64,000 nt of DNA, from contig CAVWAL010000020.1 in the NCBI GenBank assembly GCA_963752935.1, positions 372,001 to 436,000 on the forward strand. The letters are read 5' to 3'. The DNA comes from RI-153 sp963752935 (lineage in GTDB: Bacteria; Chloroflexota; Anaerolineae; Caldilineales; Caldilineaceae). The notes below the pieces were generated by a model that was not told where the DNA came from, ran no database searches, and saw nothing but the letters and a program-made list of their open reading frames with translations. Position 1 is the stretch's first letter. The number at the start of each line of letters is the position of its first letter. Below, piece after piece: positions 7,376 through 16,804 of this stretch. Position numbers and translations under genes: made by a program.

Positions 7376-9788
7376 TCAAAGACCAAGTTCTGTCACCTTC
7401 GCCCGTTTGAAGAAACGACGGTAGGCGCGAACTTCGGCCAGTTGTTCGGTCAACTCCGCCTCGAGGATCTGCCACTCGGTTTCGTCGAGGGCGTTGCCGT
7501 CGCCGGGGGCGATACGCACCATATCGCCGCTTTCCCACTCTACCAGTTGAATGAGGTTTTTGGCTTCGAGCCAGCGCAGGCTGTGACGGATCACCGCCTC
7601 CGTGCTGCCGATGCGGGCGGCGAGGCGGTCGATGGGCAGGCGGCCGTCGCGCCCGAGCGCATATTTGGCCATCCCCGCCACGCCCTTGAGGACGGCGTCG
7701 AGGCTGTCGTCGCCGGTGGCTTGACCCACCAGATAAACTTCGGAGGGGGCCAGCGTCTCGACAAGCCAGGAGAGCACTTCCCCCGCAGGCGGCACACTCC
7801 ACACCACGAGGGGATGGCCGGGGGCGGCGGTAGGCGCTTCGAGCCGTGAGCGGAAAGGAAGGTCGCCCGGCGCGGCGCCTTCGGTCAACCAGAAGGCATC
7901 GGCAGGCAGATCGGCGGGCTGTACCATCTCCTGGCGCAAATCGTGGACGGGGCGGCGTTTGGGCGTGACGTCGACCACGTGGATGCTCTCCACCTCGGCG
8001 GCGCGGCTGTCGACGTAGCCCAGTTGCAGCGAGCGTTCGCCTTTGTACTCGTTGATGCCCAGACCGTAGGCGAAGTCAATCGGGCCTTCAGGCAGGATGA
8101 CATCGGCGCCGCGGAACCAGATCACCGGTTGTTTGCTGCCCTTTTCGTCGGCCAACACCAACTTGCGATGGGTGCCGTCTTTGCCGATGCGACGGTCGTC
8201 GACGACGGTAAGGCGGCGGCTCATGAAGACGGGCTTGGGGTTGCCGTTGCCGAAGGGGCCGATCCGCTCGATCTGCTCCACGAGCGGGAAGTCGAGATCG
8301 CCAAACGGAATTTCGGCGTCGATGCGCAGCCCTTCGGGGCCGGCGTCGATGCGATGATGCTCGATCTGGCGGCTGAGTTCGCGGCGGAAGTGATCAATGT
8401 TTTCGGCGGGCAGCGAGAGACCCGCCGCGCCGGGGTGTCCACCGAAGTTGAGCAGCAGATCGGCGCAGGCGGCAATCGAGGCCCCGATGTCGACGCCGGG
8501 GGTGCTGCGGGCGCTGCCGCGGGCCGCTTCGCCTGGCGGGTTGAGCATGAGGACGACCGGTTTGTTAAATTCCTCGACAATGCGCGAGGCAACGATGCCC
8601 ACGATGCCGGCGTGCCACTGCGGGTGGGCCAGCACGATGGCGTTGAAGTCGAGGTAGTGCGGGTTGCGCTCGATGATCTCCATGGCCGTGGCTGTCATTT
8701 GATGGGTAAGCAGGCGGCGCTGACCGTTGAGCCTTTCCATGCGCGCCGCCAGTTCTCCGGCGCGTATGGGATCGCGTGTGGTGAGCAGATCCACGGCGAC
8801 GGTGGCGTCTTCGAGGCGGCCGAGGGCGTTCATGCGCGGGCCAAGCTGAAAGCCGATGTCCTCGGCGTTGAGGACGCTCGGGGTTGATGCGGGCGTTGTT
8901 CATCAGCGCTTGCAGCCCGGTGCGCTGGGTATGGCGCAGCCGTTCGAGCCCGTGTTGCAGCAGGTAGCGGGCGTCGTGGACCTGTTCGGCCACATCGGCG
9001 ACGATGCCCAGCGCCACCAGATCGAGATATTTTTCGGCTTCGCCCGCCCTGTCGGCCAGTTCGTAGAGGCGCTGCACCAGCTTGTAGGCAACCCCCACGC
9101 CGGGCAATGTGCGCAGCGGATCGCCCAGACGCTGAAACTTGGGGTTGACGATGGCATCGGCGCGGCGCACGCCGGCCTGGCCGGTGGCGGCATCCTCGGC
9201 GCAGGGCGGATCGACGCCCAGTTCGCAGTCGGCAAATTCGGCAGGCAGATCATGGTGATCGGTGACGACGACGGTGAGACCGGCATCCTTGGCCAACCCC
9301 ACACCCTCGGCGTCGGCGATGCCGGTGTCGCAGCTCAGGAGTACCTGCGGCGGAAAGCTGGGGTCGGCCAGATATTCGCTGAGTTTGGCGACGCGAATGC
9401 CATGGCCTTCTGTGAAGCGGTTGGGCACATGGAAGCGCACCTGCTCGTCTGTGCTCAGATCGCGCAGGGCGGCGACGAGCAGCGACGTGCTGGTCTGGCC
9501 ATCGACGTCAAAATCGCCCCAGACCAGGATGTTTTGTCCTTGGGCGAGGGCGGCGTGGAGGATGTGGGCGGCGCGTTCCAACCCGACCAGCGCCGACGGC
9601 GGCGCCGGTGTGTATTGGTCGACGTGGAGGAAGGGCAACGCCTTGGCCGGTGTATCGAAGCCGCGCTGGGCCAGCAGCATCGCCACCAGGGGGTGTCCCC
9701 CGACGGCAGCGCGCAACTCTTGGCCTGGTTTAATGGGTGGGAGGAGAAGCCAGGGGCGGGGCAAGATCAAGCGTCCTGTTCGTGCCAA
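7376..9788 (-). pseudogene. recJ: single-stranded-DNA exonuclease RecJ, frameshifted
   Basis: Two overlapping frames together make one RecJ of about 804 codons. The N-terminal part has DHH motifs DFDVDG (92-97), SCDTGI (D154) and DHH (177-179). The C-terminal part has the DHHA1 domain with HPQWHAGIVGIVASR and the GGHPGAAG motif, then an OB-fold region. The frame changes near 8871-8880: INPE is in the first frame and LNAEDIGFQLGPRMNALGRL in the second, and the total length is one base over a multiple of three. RecJ is a 5'-3' exonuclease in mismatch and recombination repair. The start is uncertain: TTG at 9788 overlaps the PIN-toxin remnant, and a later TTG is possible. A sequencing error is as likely as a real lesion. 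Confidence 0.9.
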
Positions 9789-9916
9789 TTTACAACATCA
9801 AGTAACGTTAACTGCCTATGCGCCAATAGATAGTTTGATGCTTTTTCAACGACTGCCGGCTGGTTCCGCATCAGCAGTGACAGGGTATCGGTATCGAGTA
9901 GCACTTGTTCGGTCAT
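9767..9916 (-). pseudogene. truncated PIN-domain (VapC-like) toxin, N-terminal fragment
   Basis: 49 residues starting MTEQVLLDTDTLSLLMRNQP, the first strand and first catalytic aspartate of a PIN-domain RNase, where about 130 residues are usual. The reading frame then runs into the start of recJ and stops. Its ATG overlaps the TGA of the antitoxin gene (ATGA at 9916-9913), the normal toxin-antitoxin arrangement. The remaining catalytic acidic residues are absent, so it should be inactive. Confidence 0.6.
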
Positions 9917-10155
9917 TCTTTTTCTGGTCTATCGGTCAAGAAGTTAGAGCGATCAAGCATGATTTCCTCGATTTCCTCGATCTCTGCCTCCGTCAGCCCC
10001 TCATAGATGTTTGTCAGTAAGGACAAAGGCAGCGGTTCATGGTTCGTTTCAACTGTAATCGTCACTTTTTGCCCCTCTTTGAAACCCAGAAGCGGCGCTG
10101 ATTTGACGCGAAATACGCCGTTCTCATAGATGGCTTCAATGGTTTGTACTGTCAT
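9913..10155 (-). CDS. AF2212-type (DUF104) antitoxin
   Basis: 80 residues. TIEAIYENGVFRVKSAPLLG-FKEGQKVTITVE is the signature of the AF2212-like antitoxin family, a short beta-rich N-terminus; the acidic helical tail (EAEIEEIEEIML) is the likely toxin-binding part. Start supported by GGAGGTG five bases before the ATG. It overlaps the truncated PIN toxin by four bases, so the antitoxin is now an orphan. It may be kept by chance, or may still neutralise another PIN toxin in the genome. Confidence 0.75.
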   Translation of the reverse strand: MTVQTIEAIYENGVFRVKSAPLLGFKEGQKVTITVETNHEPLPLSLLTNIYEGLTEAEIEEIEEIMLDRSNFLTDRPEKE

Positions 10156-10170
10156 AAAGCACCTCCGATA

Positions 10171-11043
10171 TCAAAAGGCTAATTCCTCGACTTCATCCAA
10201 CGTGAATTCCAGCGCCTGATCCAGATCGACGGCGAAGAAGTTGGCCTCTTCGATCTGGGCGAGGGGACCGGCGACTTCGCCGCGGTCGCAGCGGCTGCGG
10301 TAGACGCAGTAGGCGCAGAAGCGTTTGCGGTTCTGCTCGGTGTCGGGGACAAGTGGAAAATCGGCTTCGCTGTCGCCGCGCAGGATCTCGTGTACAAGCG
10401 CTTGCAACTGCGTGCGGTTGGCGGCATGCTGGTCGGCGCTGTAGTGGAAGATCTGCGGGCTCTCGGGCGCTTCGGCGAACCAGTAGCGCATCTCGACCTG
10501 TTCGGGTTCCACCGGCCCCCAGGGCAAGCCGTCGCTCGCTTCGACGAGAACGAAGGGGTAGACGATGGTCTGCAAACGACGTTGGAGCAGATCGCGGGGC
10601 TCGGGTCGTCGGTTGGTCTTCCAGTCGACGATGACGACGCGGCCATCCTTGTCGGCGGCGATGAGATCGTACTTTGCGGCGAGGCGATAGGCGCCGTCCT
10701 CGCTGCCGAAGGGGGTGCTCAGGATGCGCTCCACTTCGCGGTGCTGGGTGGGCAGGCGCTCCGGTCGATGGCGGCGATAGGCGTCGAACCAGCGGCTCAA
10801 TTCGGGATCGTCCAGCCGCTCGGCAAGCAAATCGAGATCGAGGCCGGTCTCGGCACGTTGCAGCACCTGATGGAAGGCGGAGCCGCGGCGCATCTGTTCC
10901 TCATACTCCTGAACAGGGCCGGCTTCGACGGCGGGCCAGGGCAAGCGTTGCACGTAGGCCAGCCAGAAACGCCGCGCACAATCGCTGTACGCTTGCAGGC
11001 TCGATTGGCTAAAGGCGAAAGTGGAAGGCAGATCGAGTGGCAT
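10171..11043 (-). CDS. PD-(D/E)XK nuclease with iron-sulfur cysteines (Cas4/RecB C-terminal-like)
   Basis: 290 residues. Nuclease core: H58 (RRGSAFHQVL), D126 (AAKYDLI), D140-x-K142 in VVIVDWKTNRR, and Q158-x3-Y162. Cysteines C22 (YSDCARRFW) and C243, C246, C252 (FCAYCVYRSRC) match the four-cysteine [4Fe-4S] lock of Cas4, AddB and related exonucleases. A stand-alone protein of this size without Cas1 or Cas2 nearby fits the solo-Cas4/RecB-like group involved in DNA repair or defence. The gene lies just upstream of the toxin-antitoxin remnant and just downstream of a PIN fragment, and it faces the same way as recJ and the ATPase/helicase module. Confidence 0.85.
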   Translation of the reverse strand: MPLDLPSTFAFSQSSLQAYSDCARRFWLAYVQRLPWPAVEAGPVQEYEEQMRRGSAFHQVLQRAETGLDLDLLAERLDDPELSRWFDAYRRHRPERLPTQHREVERILSTPFGSEDGAYRLAAKYDLIAADKDGRVVIVDWKTNRRPEPRDLLQRRLQTIVYPFVLVEASDGLPWGPVEPEQVEMRYWFAEAPESPQIFHYSADQHAANRTQLQALVHEILRGDSEADFPLVPDTEQNRKRFCAYCVYRSRCDRGEVAGPLAQIEEANFFAVDLDQALEFTLDEVEELAF

Positions 11044-11175
11044 CTAGTTATGTTCCCGTTCTGGCATCATGACAAAGCCTTGTTCCTCAAAATGTGCGTC
11101 AAAAGCGAAAGCAGCCGCCATGTCAAGCTCCGCATCGCCATGAAACTGGCACAATCGACCAGGCTCAGTCGGCAT
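11044..11175 (-). pseudogene. possible C-terminal fragment of a PIN-domain toxin
   Basis: 43 codons ending immediately before the nuclease start. The segment AAAFAFDAHFEEQGFVMMP resembles the last strand and helix of VapC-like PIN proteins (FDxHF-x2-GF). No start signal or upstream continuation was found in any frame, so this looks like a relic. It cannot be the missing half of the 9.8-kb fragment, as the order on the strand is wrong. A short unrelated open frame is the alternative. Confidence 0.4.
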
Positions 11176-11270
11176 CTATCGTGGTATCACTTTTTTGAAA
11201 CCGAGAGTTTTGCGACCGGCGAAGCTAGGGTGCGGGACTACCCGGCAAGAGAGCGAATGTGGCGGGAACT

Positions 11271-11426
11271 ACCACAGAGAGCACAGAGATAAATGCCTTC
11301 CCTTCTGCTTTGTGTTCTATGCGTTCTTTGTGGCAATCCTACTGCCTTTACCGCCACAGAGAACACAGAGAACACAGATAAGGTCGCTTCCCTCTTCTGC
11401 TTTGTGCTCTTTGTGTTCTCTGTGGC
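11271..11426. repeat. two tandem hairpin repeats of the CACAGAGAACACAGAG type
   Basis: Copy 1 is 11271-11334 and copy 2 is 11352-11426. Each begins with CCACAGAG-CACAGAG and ends with the near-complement TTTGTG-TTCT-TGTGGC, so each can fold into an imperfect hairpin, and they share a CTTCCCTTCTGC-like loop. The rest of 11176-11659 holds no credible gene; an open frame crossing it on the minus strand is a translation of the repeats. Confidence 0.75.
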
Positions 11427-11659
11427 GATTTTCAGCATCTCGACAGCGTCGCCGACGAGGCCGCTAAGTTCGCCTGGTCCAGGCGCTGCGCCTTCGCCCT
11501 CCGCAAGATCAGGCACCTCAACCGGCGCTGGCGAAACTTCGGTTTTCAATGTTGAATTCACTATAACCTGATCTGTGTCCGAATCATCATTTTCTCCCGG
11601 CCTGCACTGAGTACACTTCTGAGAATGTGATGGTATTGTAGCACGGAAGTTCGAGTGAC

Positions 11660-12811
11660 TCAAGCGAGATTTCCCATCCTTCGGTAGCAGGACAACGTCT
11701 CGGCGGCCGTACGCTGCCAGGAAAATTGGCGCGCTTGCTGCAAGCTGCGCCCGGCCAGGGTGCGGCGCAAGGAGTCGTCTTCGAGGGCGCGGCGCAGGGC
11801 ATCGCTGATAGCTTCTACATCACGCGGATCGAAGAGCAGGGCGGCGTCGCCGGCGGCTTCGGGCAGGCTCGACGCATCCCCGCAGGCCACGGCTGCGCCG
11901 CAGGCCATCGCTTCGAGGACGGGCAAACCGAAGCCTTCGTAGACGCTGGGGAAGACGAAGAGGGTGCAGGCACTGTAGAGCGCGGGCAGATCGGCGTCGT
12001 CCACGCGACCGAGGAAGCGCACCCGGTCACCCAGGTTTTGTGCCCCGGCCCACTGTTGCGCCTCGGGGTAGCGTTCGTCCCAGGCGCCGGCGATGATCAG
12101 CGGGGATTGGAGATTAGAGATTGGGGATTGGGGTAAGCGGGCGTAGGCGTCGACGAGACGGACGAGGTTTTTGTGCGGCTTGTTGATGCCCAGGTAAAAA
12201 ATGAAGCGGTCGGGCAGGGCGTATTTGCGGCGAATGGCGTCGACGGCGGATGGCGGCTGCGGCGTGAAGCGTGGGTCCGCGGCCAGGGGGATGGCGGTGA
12301 CGCGGTCTGCATCCACGGCGAAGTGAGCGAGCAGATCCTGTCGCGTTGCTGCAGAAATGGTGATGATCTCATCTGCTGCGTGTAGGGCCAGCCGTGTGGT
12401 CAGGCGGAAGAGCAGCCGCGCCCGCGACGAGACTGTCTGCGGGTGGATCATGGCGATCAGATCGTAGATCGTCAACAGCGTGGGCAGAGCGGGCCGGTAA
12501 GGCATGAGGTAGTAGGTGCTGTGATAGAGCGAGGAGCGCGGGCTGCGACTTGCCGCTTGCTTAAGCCGACGTGGGATCGTCCACTGTTGTTGGAGTGAGA
12601 AGGGCGAGACCGGCGCCGGCACGGCGCTGACCTGTTGATTGGTGAGCGGCGCCGGATCCCAGGCCGTGGCATCGGCCGGATTCCACAAAATGGACAGGCG
12701 TTCGTCCGCGCCGAGCAGCGGCGCCATGGCCGTGGCCAGATTGCGCACATAGCGCCCAATGCCCGGAAAGTGGGCGGTGGCGGTGCGGGCGTCGAGGAAG
12801 TAGTGGGTCAT
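11660..12811 (-). CDS. GT4-family glycosyltransferase
   Basis: 383 residues from ATG at 12811; a TTG six bases further upstream is also in frame. Two Rossmann-like halves: the N-terminal half has DARTATAHFPGIGRYVRNLA (acceptor-side glycine loop) and the C-terminal half has FYLGINKPHKNLVRLVDAY and the nucleotide-sugar site VYEGFGLPVLEAMACG with E-x7-E. Retaining transferase, probably cytoplasmic or membrane-associated, adding a sugar from a nucleotide donor to a lipid-linked glycan. It is the last gene of the minus-strand polysaccharide cluster and one of its intact members. Confidence 0.85.
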   Translation of the reverse strand: MTHYFLDARTATAHFPGIGRYVRNLATAMAPLLGADERLSILWNPADATAWDPAPLTNQQVSAVPAPVSPFSLQQQWTIPRRLKQAASRSPRSSLYHSTYYLMPYRPALPTLLTIYDLIAMIHPQTVSSRARLLFRLTTRLALHAADEIITISAATRQDLLAHFAVDADRVTAIPLAADPRFTPQPPSAVDAIRRKYALPDRFIFYLGINKPHKNLVRLVDAYARLPQSPISNLQSPLIIAGAWDERYPEAQQWAGAQNLGDRVRFLGRVDDADLPALYSACTLFVFPSVYEGFGLPVLEAMACGAAVACGDASSLPEAAGDAALLFDPRDVEAISDALRRALEDDSLRRTLAGRSLQQARQFSWQRTAAETLSCYRRMGNLA

Positions 12812-12860
12812 TAGCAAGCTCGCGCAGCAGGTGTGGCTTGTAACAGGTTACAAACCACCA

Positions 12861-13735
12861 TCATGGCGTTCCTGAAAGCATGTGTTGCACAAGCGCTTCA
12901 AAACTAACCGTAGGTTGCCAGCCAAGACCGTACATCGTCGATGGATCGGAAATAAGCATACTGTATTCCGGTGTAAAATCGCTGCGTATTTCCACATGAT
13001 CCTGCCATCGACGTCCGACACTGGCAAAACAAAGGTGCAGCCATTCTGCAATGGTGTAGACTACGCCGGATCCAATGGTCGCCTCGGCCACACCATCCTG
13101 CTGCATCAGCACCAGCATACCCGCTGCCACATCGCCGGCAAATGTCCATTCTTTGGCGACAGAGATATCGCCGATCGTGAGCTTTTCGGCACTGCCTGCA
13201 ACGATGCGCTGCACGGCGTGCACAATCTTCTGGCTGACGTGATTGTCTTTCCGAAGGGGGCTTTCGTGATGAAAGAGATAGCCAACATAGGTCCTCACCC
13301 CAGAGCCCGGAAATAACGCGCCGCATATACCGACTGGATACGCGCTATGGCATAGGCGCTGCCGGGGTGAAACTTCATCATTATCCGAAATCGGCTGTCC
13401 GCGGTTGACAAACTGAACGCCGCTGCCGGTGATAAAGACCTTCGCCTGTGGACAGTGCAAGCGCACCGCTTCCAGAACATTCTGTTGCCTGTGACGATTG
13501 TGGCGTGATTCTCAAACAAGGCGCTGTGATGCGTGGTTGAATTGGCCGCCAGGTGAAAGACAAAATCAGCTTGGTGGGTACGCACAAGGGCTTCAACCTG
13601 TGCATAGTCAGAGACGTCGCCGGGATATTGTACCGAGGAGCGAGAAACACAAATTGGCTCGATTCTCTGCGCACGGCAAAGCTGCGCAAGGTAATAACCA
13701 TCCTGTCCAGCAGATCCGAAGATGCGGGCGCGCAC
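12861..13735 (-). pseudogene. GDP-mannose 4,6-dehydratase-like SDR, multiply frameshifted
   Basis: Three frame changes between two frames are needed to read one protein: RARIFGSAGQDGYYLAQL (Rossmann glycine loop), then VFITGSGVQFVNRGQPISDNDE, then AYAIARIQSVYAARYFRALG (YxxxR-type catalytic region of the GMD family), then YVGYLFHHESPLR and EWTFAGDVAAGM. GMD makes GDP-4-keto-6-deoxymannose, the substrate of the GDP-fucose synthase encoded upstream in the same cluster. The GTG start has AAGGAGG, which overlaps the stop of the preceding gene. As read the gene is dead; the compensating shifts (near 13490, 13375 and 13298) are also what base-call errors look like. Confidence 0.8.
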
Positions 13736-13745
13736 CTTTGCCTCC

Positions 13746-14561
13746 TTAAATCAACGCCGCGACCAGGCGGCGATAGAGGGGCAACACGCTACGCAACAGT
13801 CGCACGTACGTCCACGGATAGTGCTTCCGGTAAAGATACAACAGGCTGTCGTAATAAAGCTGTGGACTACCGTGGCTACGCATCTGGCTGGCGCTACCCA
13901 GATGGACCACCGACCAGCTAGGATTGTAGATGATGCGCCAGCCAGTGGCGCGTATACGCATACACCAGTCGGTGTCTTCAAAATAGAGGAAAAACCGTTC
14001 ATCCAGCAATCCCACCTGCGCCAGGATAGACCGACGCACGCAGAAACATGCTCCGGAGATCCAGTCGACATCGATTGGGTGCGCAACAGCCCACTGGTGC
14101 CGGGCGGGGCGACAGACAAGGGCATTAACGCCGCGTTGTAACAAATACCCAAATCGACGGATCACGCCCAAAGGCAAAAGGCTGGGCTGCCCCTGTTTTC
14201 GTAAGCAGACGCGGTGAGACTGCACCCACATCGGTATGGCTGGACAGATAACCGGCCAGGGCTTTAAGCGCCACAGGATCTGCGATTACGTCGCTGTTGA
14301 GCAAAATGACCCGATCACCGATGGCCTGTCTGAGGCCCAGATTGTTCCCTGCCGCATATCCCTGATTAGCAGGGCTGACGATCAATTCGACATCTGGGAA
14401 CCCCTCTCCGATCGCCGCTACCGACTCATCGGACGAACCGTTGTCCACCACAATGATCTGCCACCCTTCGTTTTGTGCGAACACGGAGATCGTTTGCAGA
14501 CAAGTGAGTGTCAGTGCGCATGTGTATAATTCAACACAATTACAGAAAGCGGCGTTGTCAT
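13746..14561 (-). pseudogene. GT2-family glycosyltransferase, frameshifted twice
   Basis: Reads as MTTPLSVIVLNYTHA, then shift near 14515, LTCLQTISVFAQNEGWQIIVVDNGSSDES with NQGYAAGNNLG and ILLNSDV (GT-A fold, DxD-like NSD), then shift near 14155, RFGYLLQRGVNAL, GACFCVRRSILAQVGLLDERFF, YFEDTDWCMRIR. This is the rhamnosyltransferase-like GT2 group. Inverting transferase for surface glycan synthesis. The gene directly follows the WbsX-like gene and precedes the GMD-like gene; both neighbours are also frameshifted. Confidence 0.8.
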
Positions 14562-14578
14562 CCTTGTTTACGTATACT

Positions 14579-15650
14579 TCAGTCCGCGTTGTGTCGCTTC
14601 CAGAGTAGGCCGCGTCCCCAGCGCAGGCACGGCTCTAAATGATTGCCTTCAGCCCATTCGTTCCAGGCGTTGATGAAGATCAGGTGCCGATCTGGCGCAG
14701 GCGGCGTATAACGCTCGACCACGGCATGCAGCAAATGCCCCGTGCCGCTCAGGCGTGCTTCCGTGCAGAAGAAACGCACCCGACTGTCGGCGTGGGCTGT
14801 TGTCCCAAGAGGGCGTTGTACAGGGAAAACGCGCGTAGGATGGGGCTGGCGCAGCCAAAGAACCGCGCTTCACCCGATCGAAGTAAGAGATGGCCAGGAG
14901 TCCTCTTTGCCGGTGGATCCGTTTGGCCAGCCGCCAGTAGACTTTTTCCCGCAGTGTCAGCAACTTTGCCGTGTCCGGCTGAAACTCCACTGCGGCGTCA
15001 AAGCCCAAATAGGCAGGCGGTGTACGGTCGTCGGCAAAACAGTCCACTTTACACAGGAAGAGTTCGCCCGGACCAGCTCAATGCGCTTCCTCGCGCAAAA
15101 TACTCAGCCGTCTGTTTGGATCGGGTAGGTTGCCTATGCGGTAGACAAGAAAAAGCGGTTTGCCATCAATGCGGATGTAGCGTTCGTCTTAGAAAGACGG
15201 ACAACAGCCAGCGGATGTGGACACGATCATCCGCTACGGAGTAATTCTGTCCGATGAGCAATCGACGCGTTTGTCCATCCCAGGCTCGTGTCCAGTTTTC
15301 ATTGGCCCAACAGAGGCAGAAGGGGAAGTCGGGCGAGCGCTGCGCCAGTACTTCGTCTAGTGGACGGTGCAGCAGGCGTTTGCCGTTGAACCAATAATGG
15401 TAGTAGCAGAAGCCATAGATTCCATATTGCCGCGCAGACTCGGCTTGGGCCGCCCGTGTCTCTACCAACCTCAGATCGTCGAACCCAGATCGGCGGGGAG
15501 ATGAGGTTGATAATGGCCGCGAAACCATGGACGAGCGCGGGCGACGTTGGTCCACTCGGTGAAGCCGGGGCCCCACCACTCGTTGTTTTCGGGCACAGGA
15601 TGGAATTGCGGTAGGTAGAAGGCAATCGGGCGGAGCGATTTCGGCGACAC
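14579..15650 (-). pseudogene. WbsX-like/GH99-like glycan protein, multiply frameshifted
   Basis: Pieces in at least three frames give a WbsX-family protein: PIAFYLPQFHPVPENNEWWG and GFTEWTNVARARP at the N-terminus, then YGIYGFCYYHYWFNGKRLL, FPFCLCWANENWTRAWDG, YIRIDGKPLFLVYRIGNLP, FPCTTPSWDNSPRR, and FINAWNEWAEGNHLEP at the C-terminus. Near 15480 a TTTC run appears shortened by one base, the kind of change expected from a homopolymer error. WbsX-like proteins occur in O-antigen and capsule clusters; enzymatic role unsettled. GTG at 15650 is taken as start because the in-frame TAA of the preceding gene ends at 15654. Confidence 0.8.
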
Positions 15651-15653
15651 CAG

Positions 15654-16804
15654 TTACTGTCCCAGATCTTCAGCAGTGGCGTCAGTTAACAAACCACGCC
15701 AGACATTTAGCAGTTGTTGTGAGATGTGCTCAATCGTGTAATGCGCCTGAACGGTATCCATCCTTCCGTAGCTTTGGCCAGACGTAAGGCGGGATTCAAC
15801 GTCAACTGTGCCAGGATGATAGCCAGAGCGGAGACATCGCCTTCAGGGAAGACAAATCCAGCAGTATCCATCACTTCGGGGATCGCGCCGGAGTCGGAAC
15901 CAACGACGGCTACGCGACAGCCCATCGCTTCCACCAAGACACGGCCAAACTGCTCTTTCCAATGAAGCGTGGTACGCGATGGCAACACCAGCACGTCCAT
16001 CAAGTTCAGATAATCGGCCACCTGATTGTATGGGACCGCCGACACAAAGTGGCAACGCTCCACAATTCCCAATCTTTGCGCTAGGGAACGTAGCGCGCTT
16101 TCCTCAGGGCCATCGCCCACCAACAGCAGTTCGCCCGATGTGGTGATTTGGGCGAACGCATGCAACAGGGTGTCGATCCCCTTTTCTGGCACCATCCGCC
16201 CCACATAGCCGATCACTGGGCCGGAAAGGGCGAGGCGTTGCTGTAACTCGGGTCGAGGTGACGGCGTGAAGAGACGTGTATCGGCGCCAACAAGCGGCAT
16301 CACGCAGGTGGCATGTCGATAGCCCTGGCGACGTAGGACGTCGACAGCTTCGACGCTGGCACAGGCAATATGATCGGCTGAGCGCAGGTTATAATCCACC
16401 ACCTGGCGTATGTAGAAGCGTCTGGGCCGTATAAGGTTCTGCCAGGAATAGAGAAGCAGCTTGCTTTTCGGCGCAAACAAGTGGCGCGCCAGCGCCACCT
16501 GAAAACTTCCCAGCGTTTCCACGTCGCTCTCAGCGTGGATAATATCGGGTTGGAACGCGTTCATGCCCAGGTCGGCCGTCCACAAGAAGCTGCGGTGCGG
16601 ATCGTGCCGTGGCCCCAGCCTGCCTGCCGGAAAGGTTATCACACGGTAACTGCGCTGCCCATTGGCGGAGGGACAGCGGCCCGGGATACGCCCGTAACCG
16701 TCGACCGTAACATGTAGAATCTCAACATCCGGTGCATCGGCTAGAAACTCGATTTTACGATGGTAGACAGAATGAGTATAGCCCGCCAAGAATAGGATGC
16801 GCAT
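15654..16804 (-). pseudogene. GT4-family glycosyltransferase with a frameshift near the C-terminus
   Basis: ATG at 16804 has GGGAGAG six bases before it and overlaps the TAA of the previous gene (TAATG). N-terminal MRILFLAGYTHSVYHRKIEF, acceptor-side CASVEAVDVLRR, and C-terminal VIGYVGRMVPEKGIDTLL, FGRVLVEAMGCRVAVVGSDS. As read the protein ends early at 15707; shifting frame near 15775 gives the usual tail (YGRMDTVQAHYTIEHISQQL) and a TAA at 15656-15654, next to the following gene's start. About 350 residues are unaffected, so the protein might still fold. Retaining glycosyltransferase for the surface glycan. Confidence 0.8.

Noticed and set aside
1294..11043. Complete BREX, CRISPR-Cas or restriction-modification system
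   Set aside because: No methylase, PglZ, BrxL, Cas1/Cas2, repeat array or restriction endonuclease pair is present in the window.
11238..11663. 141-codon open frame on the minus strand in the 11.2-11.7 kb gap
   Set aside because: It translates the tandem hairpin repeats, has no domain-like sequence and no ribosome-binding site.
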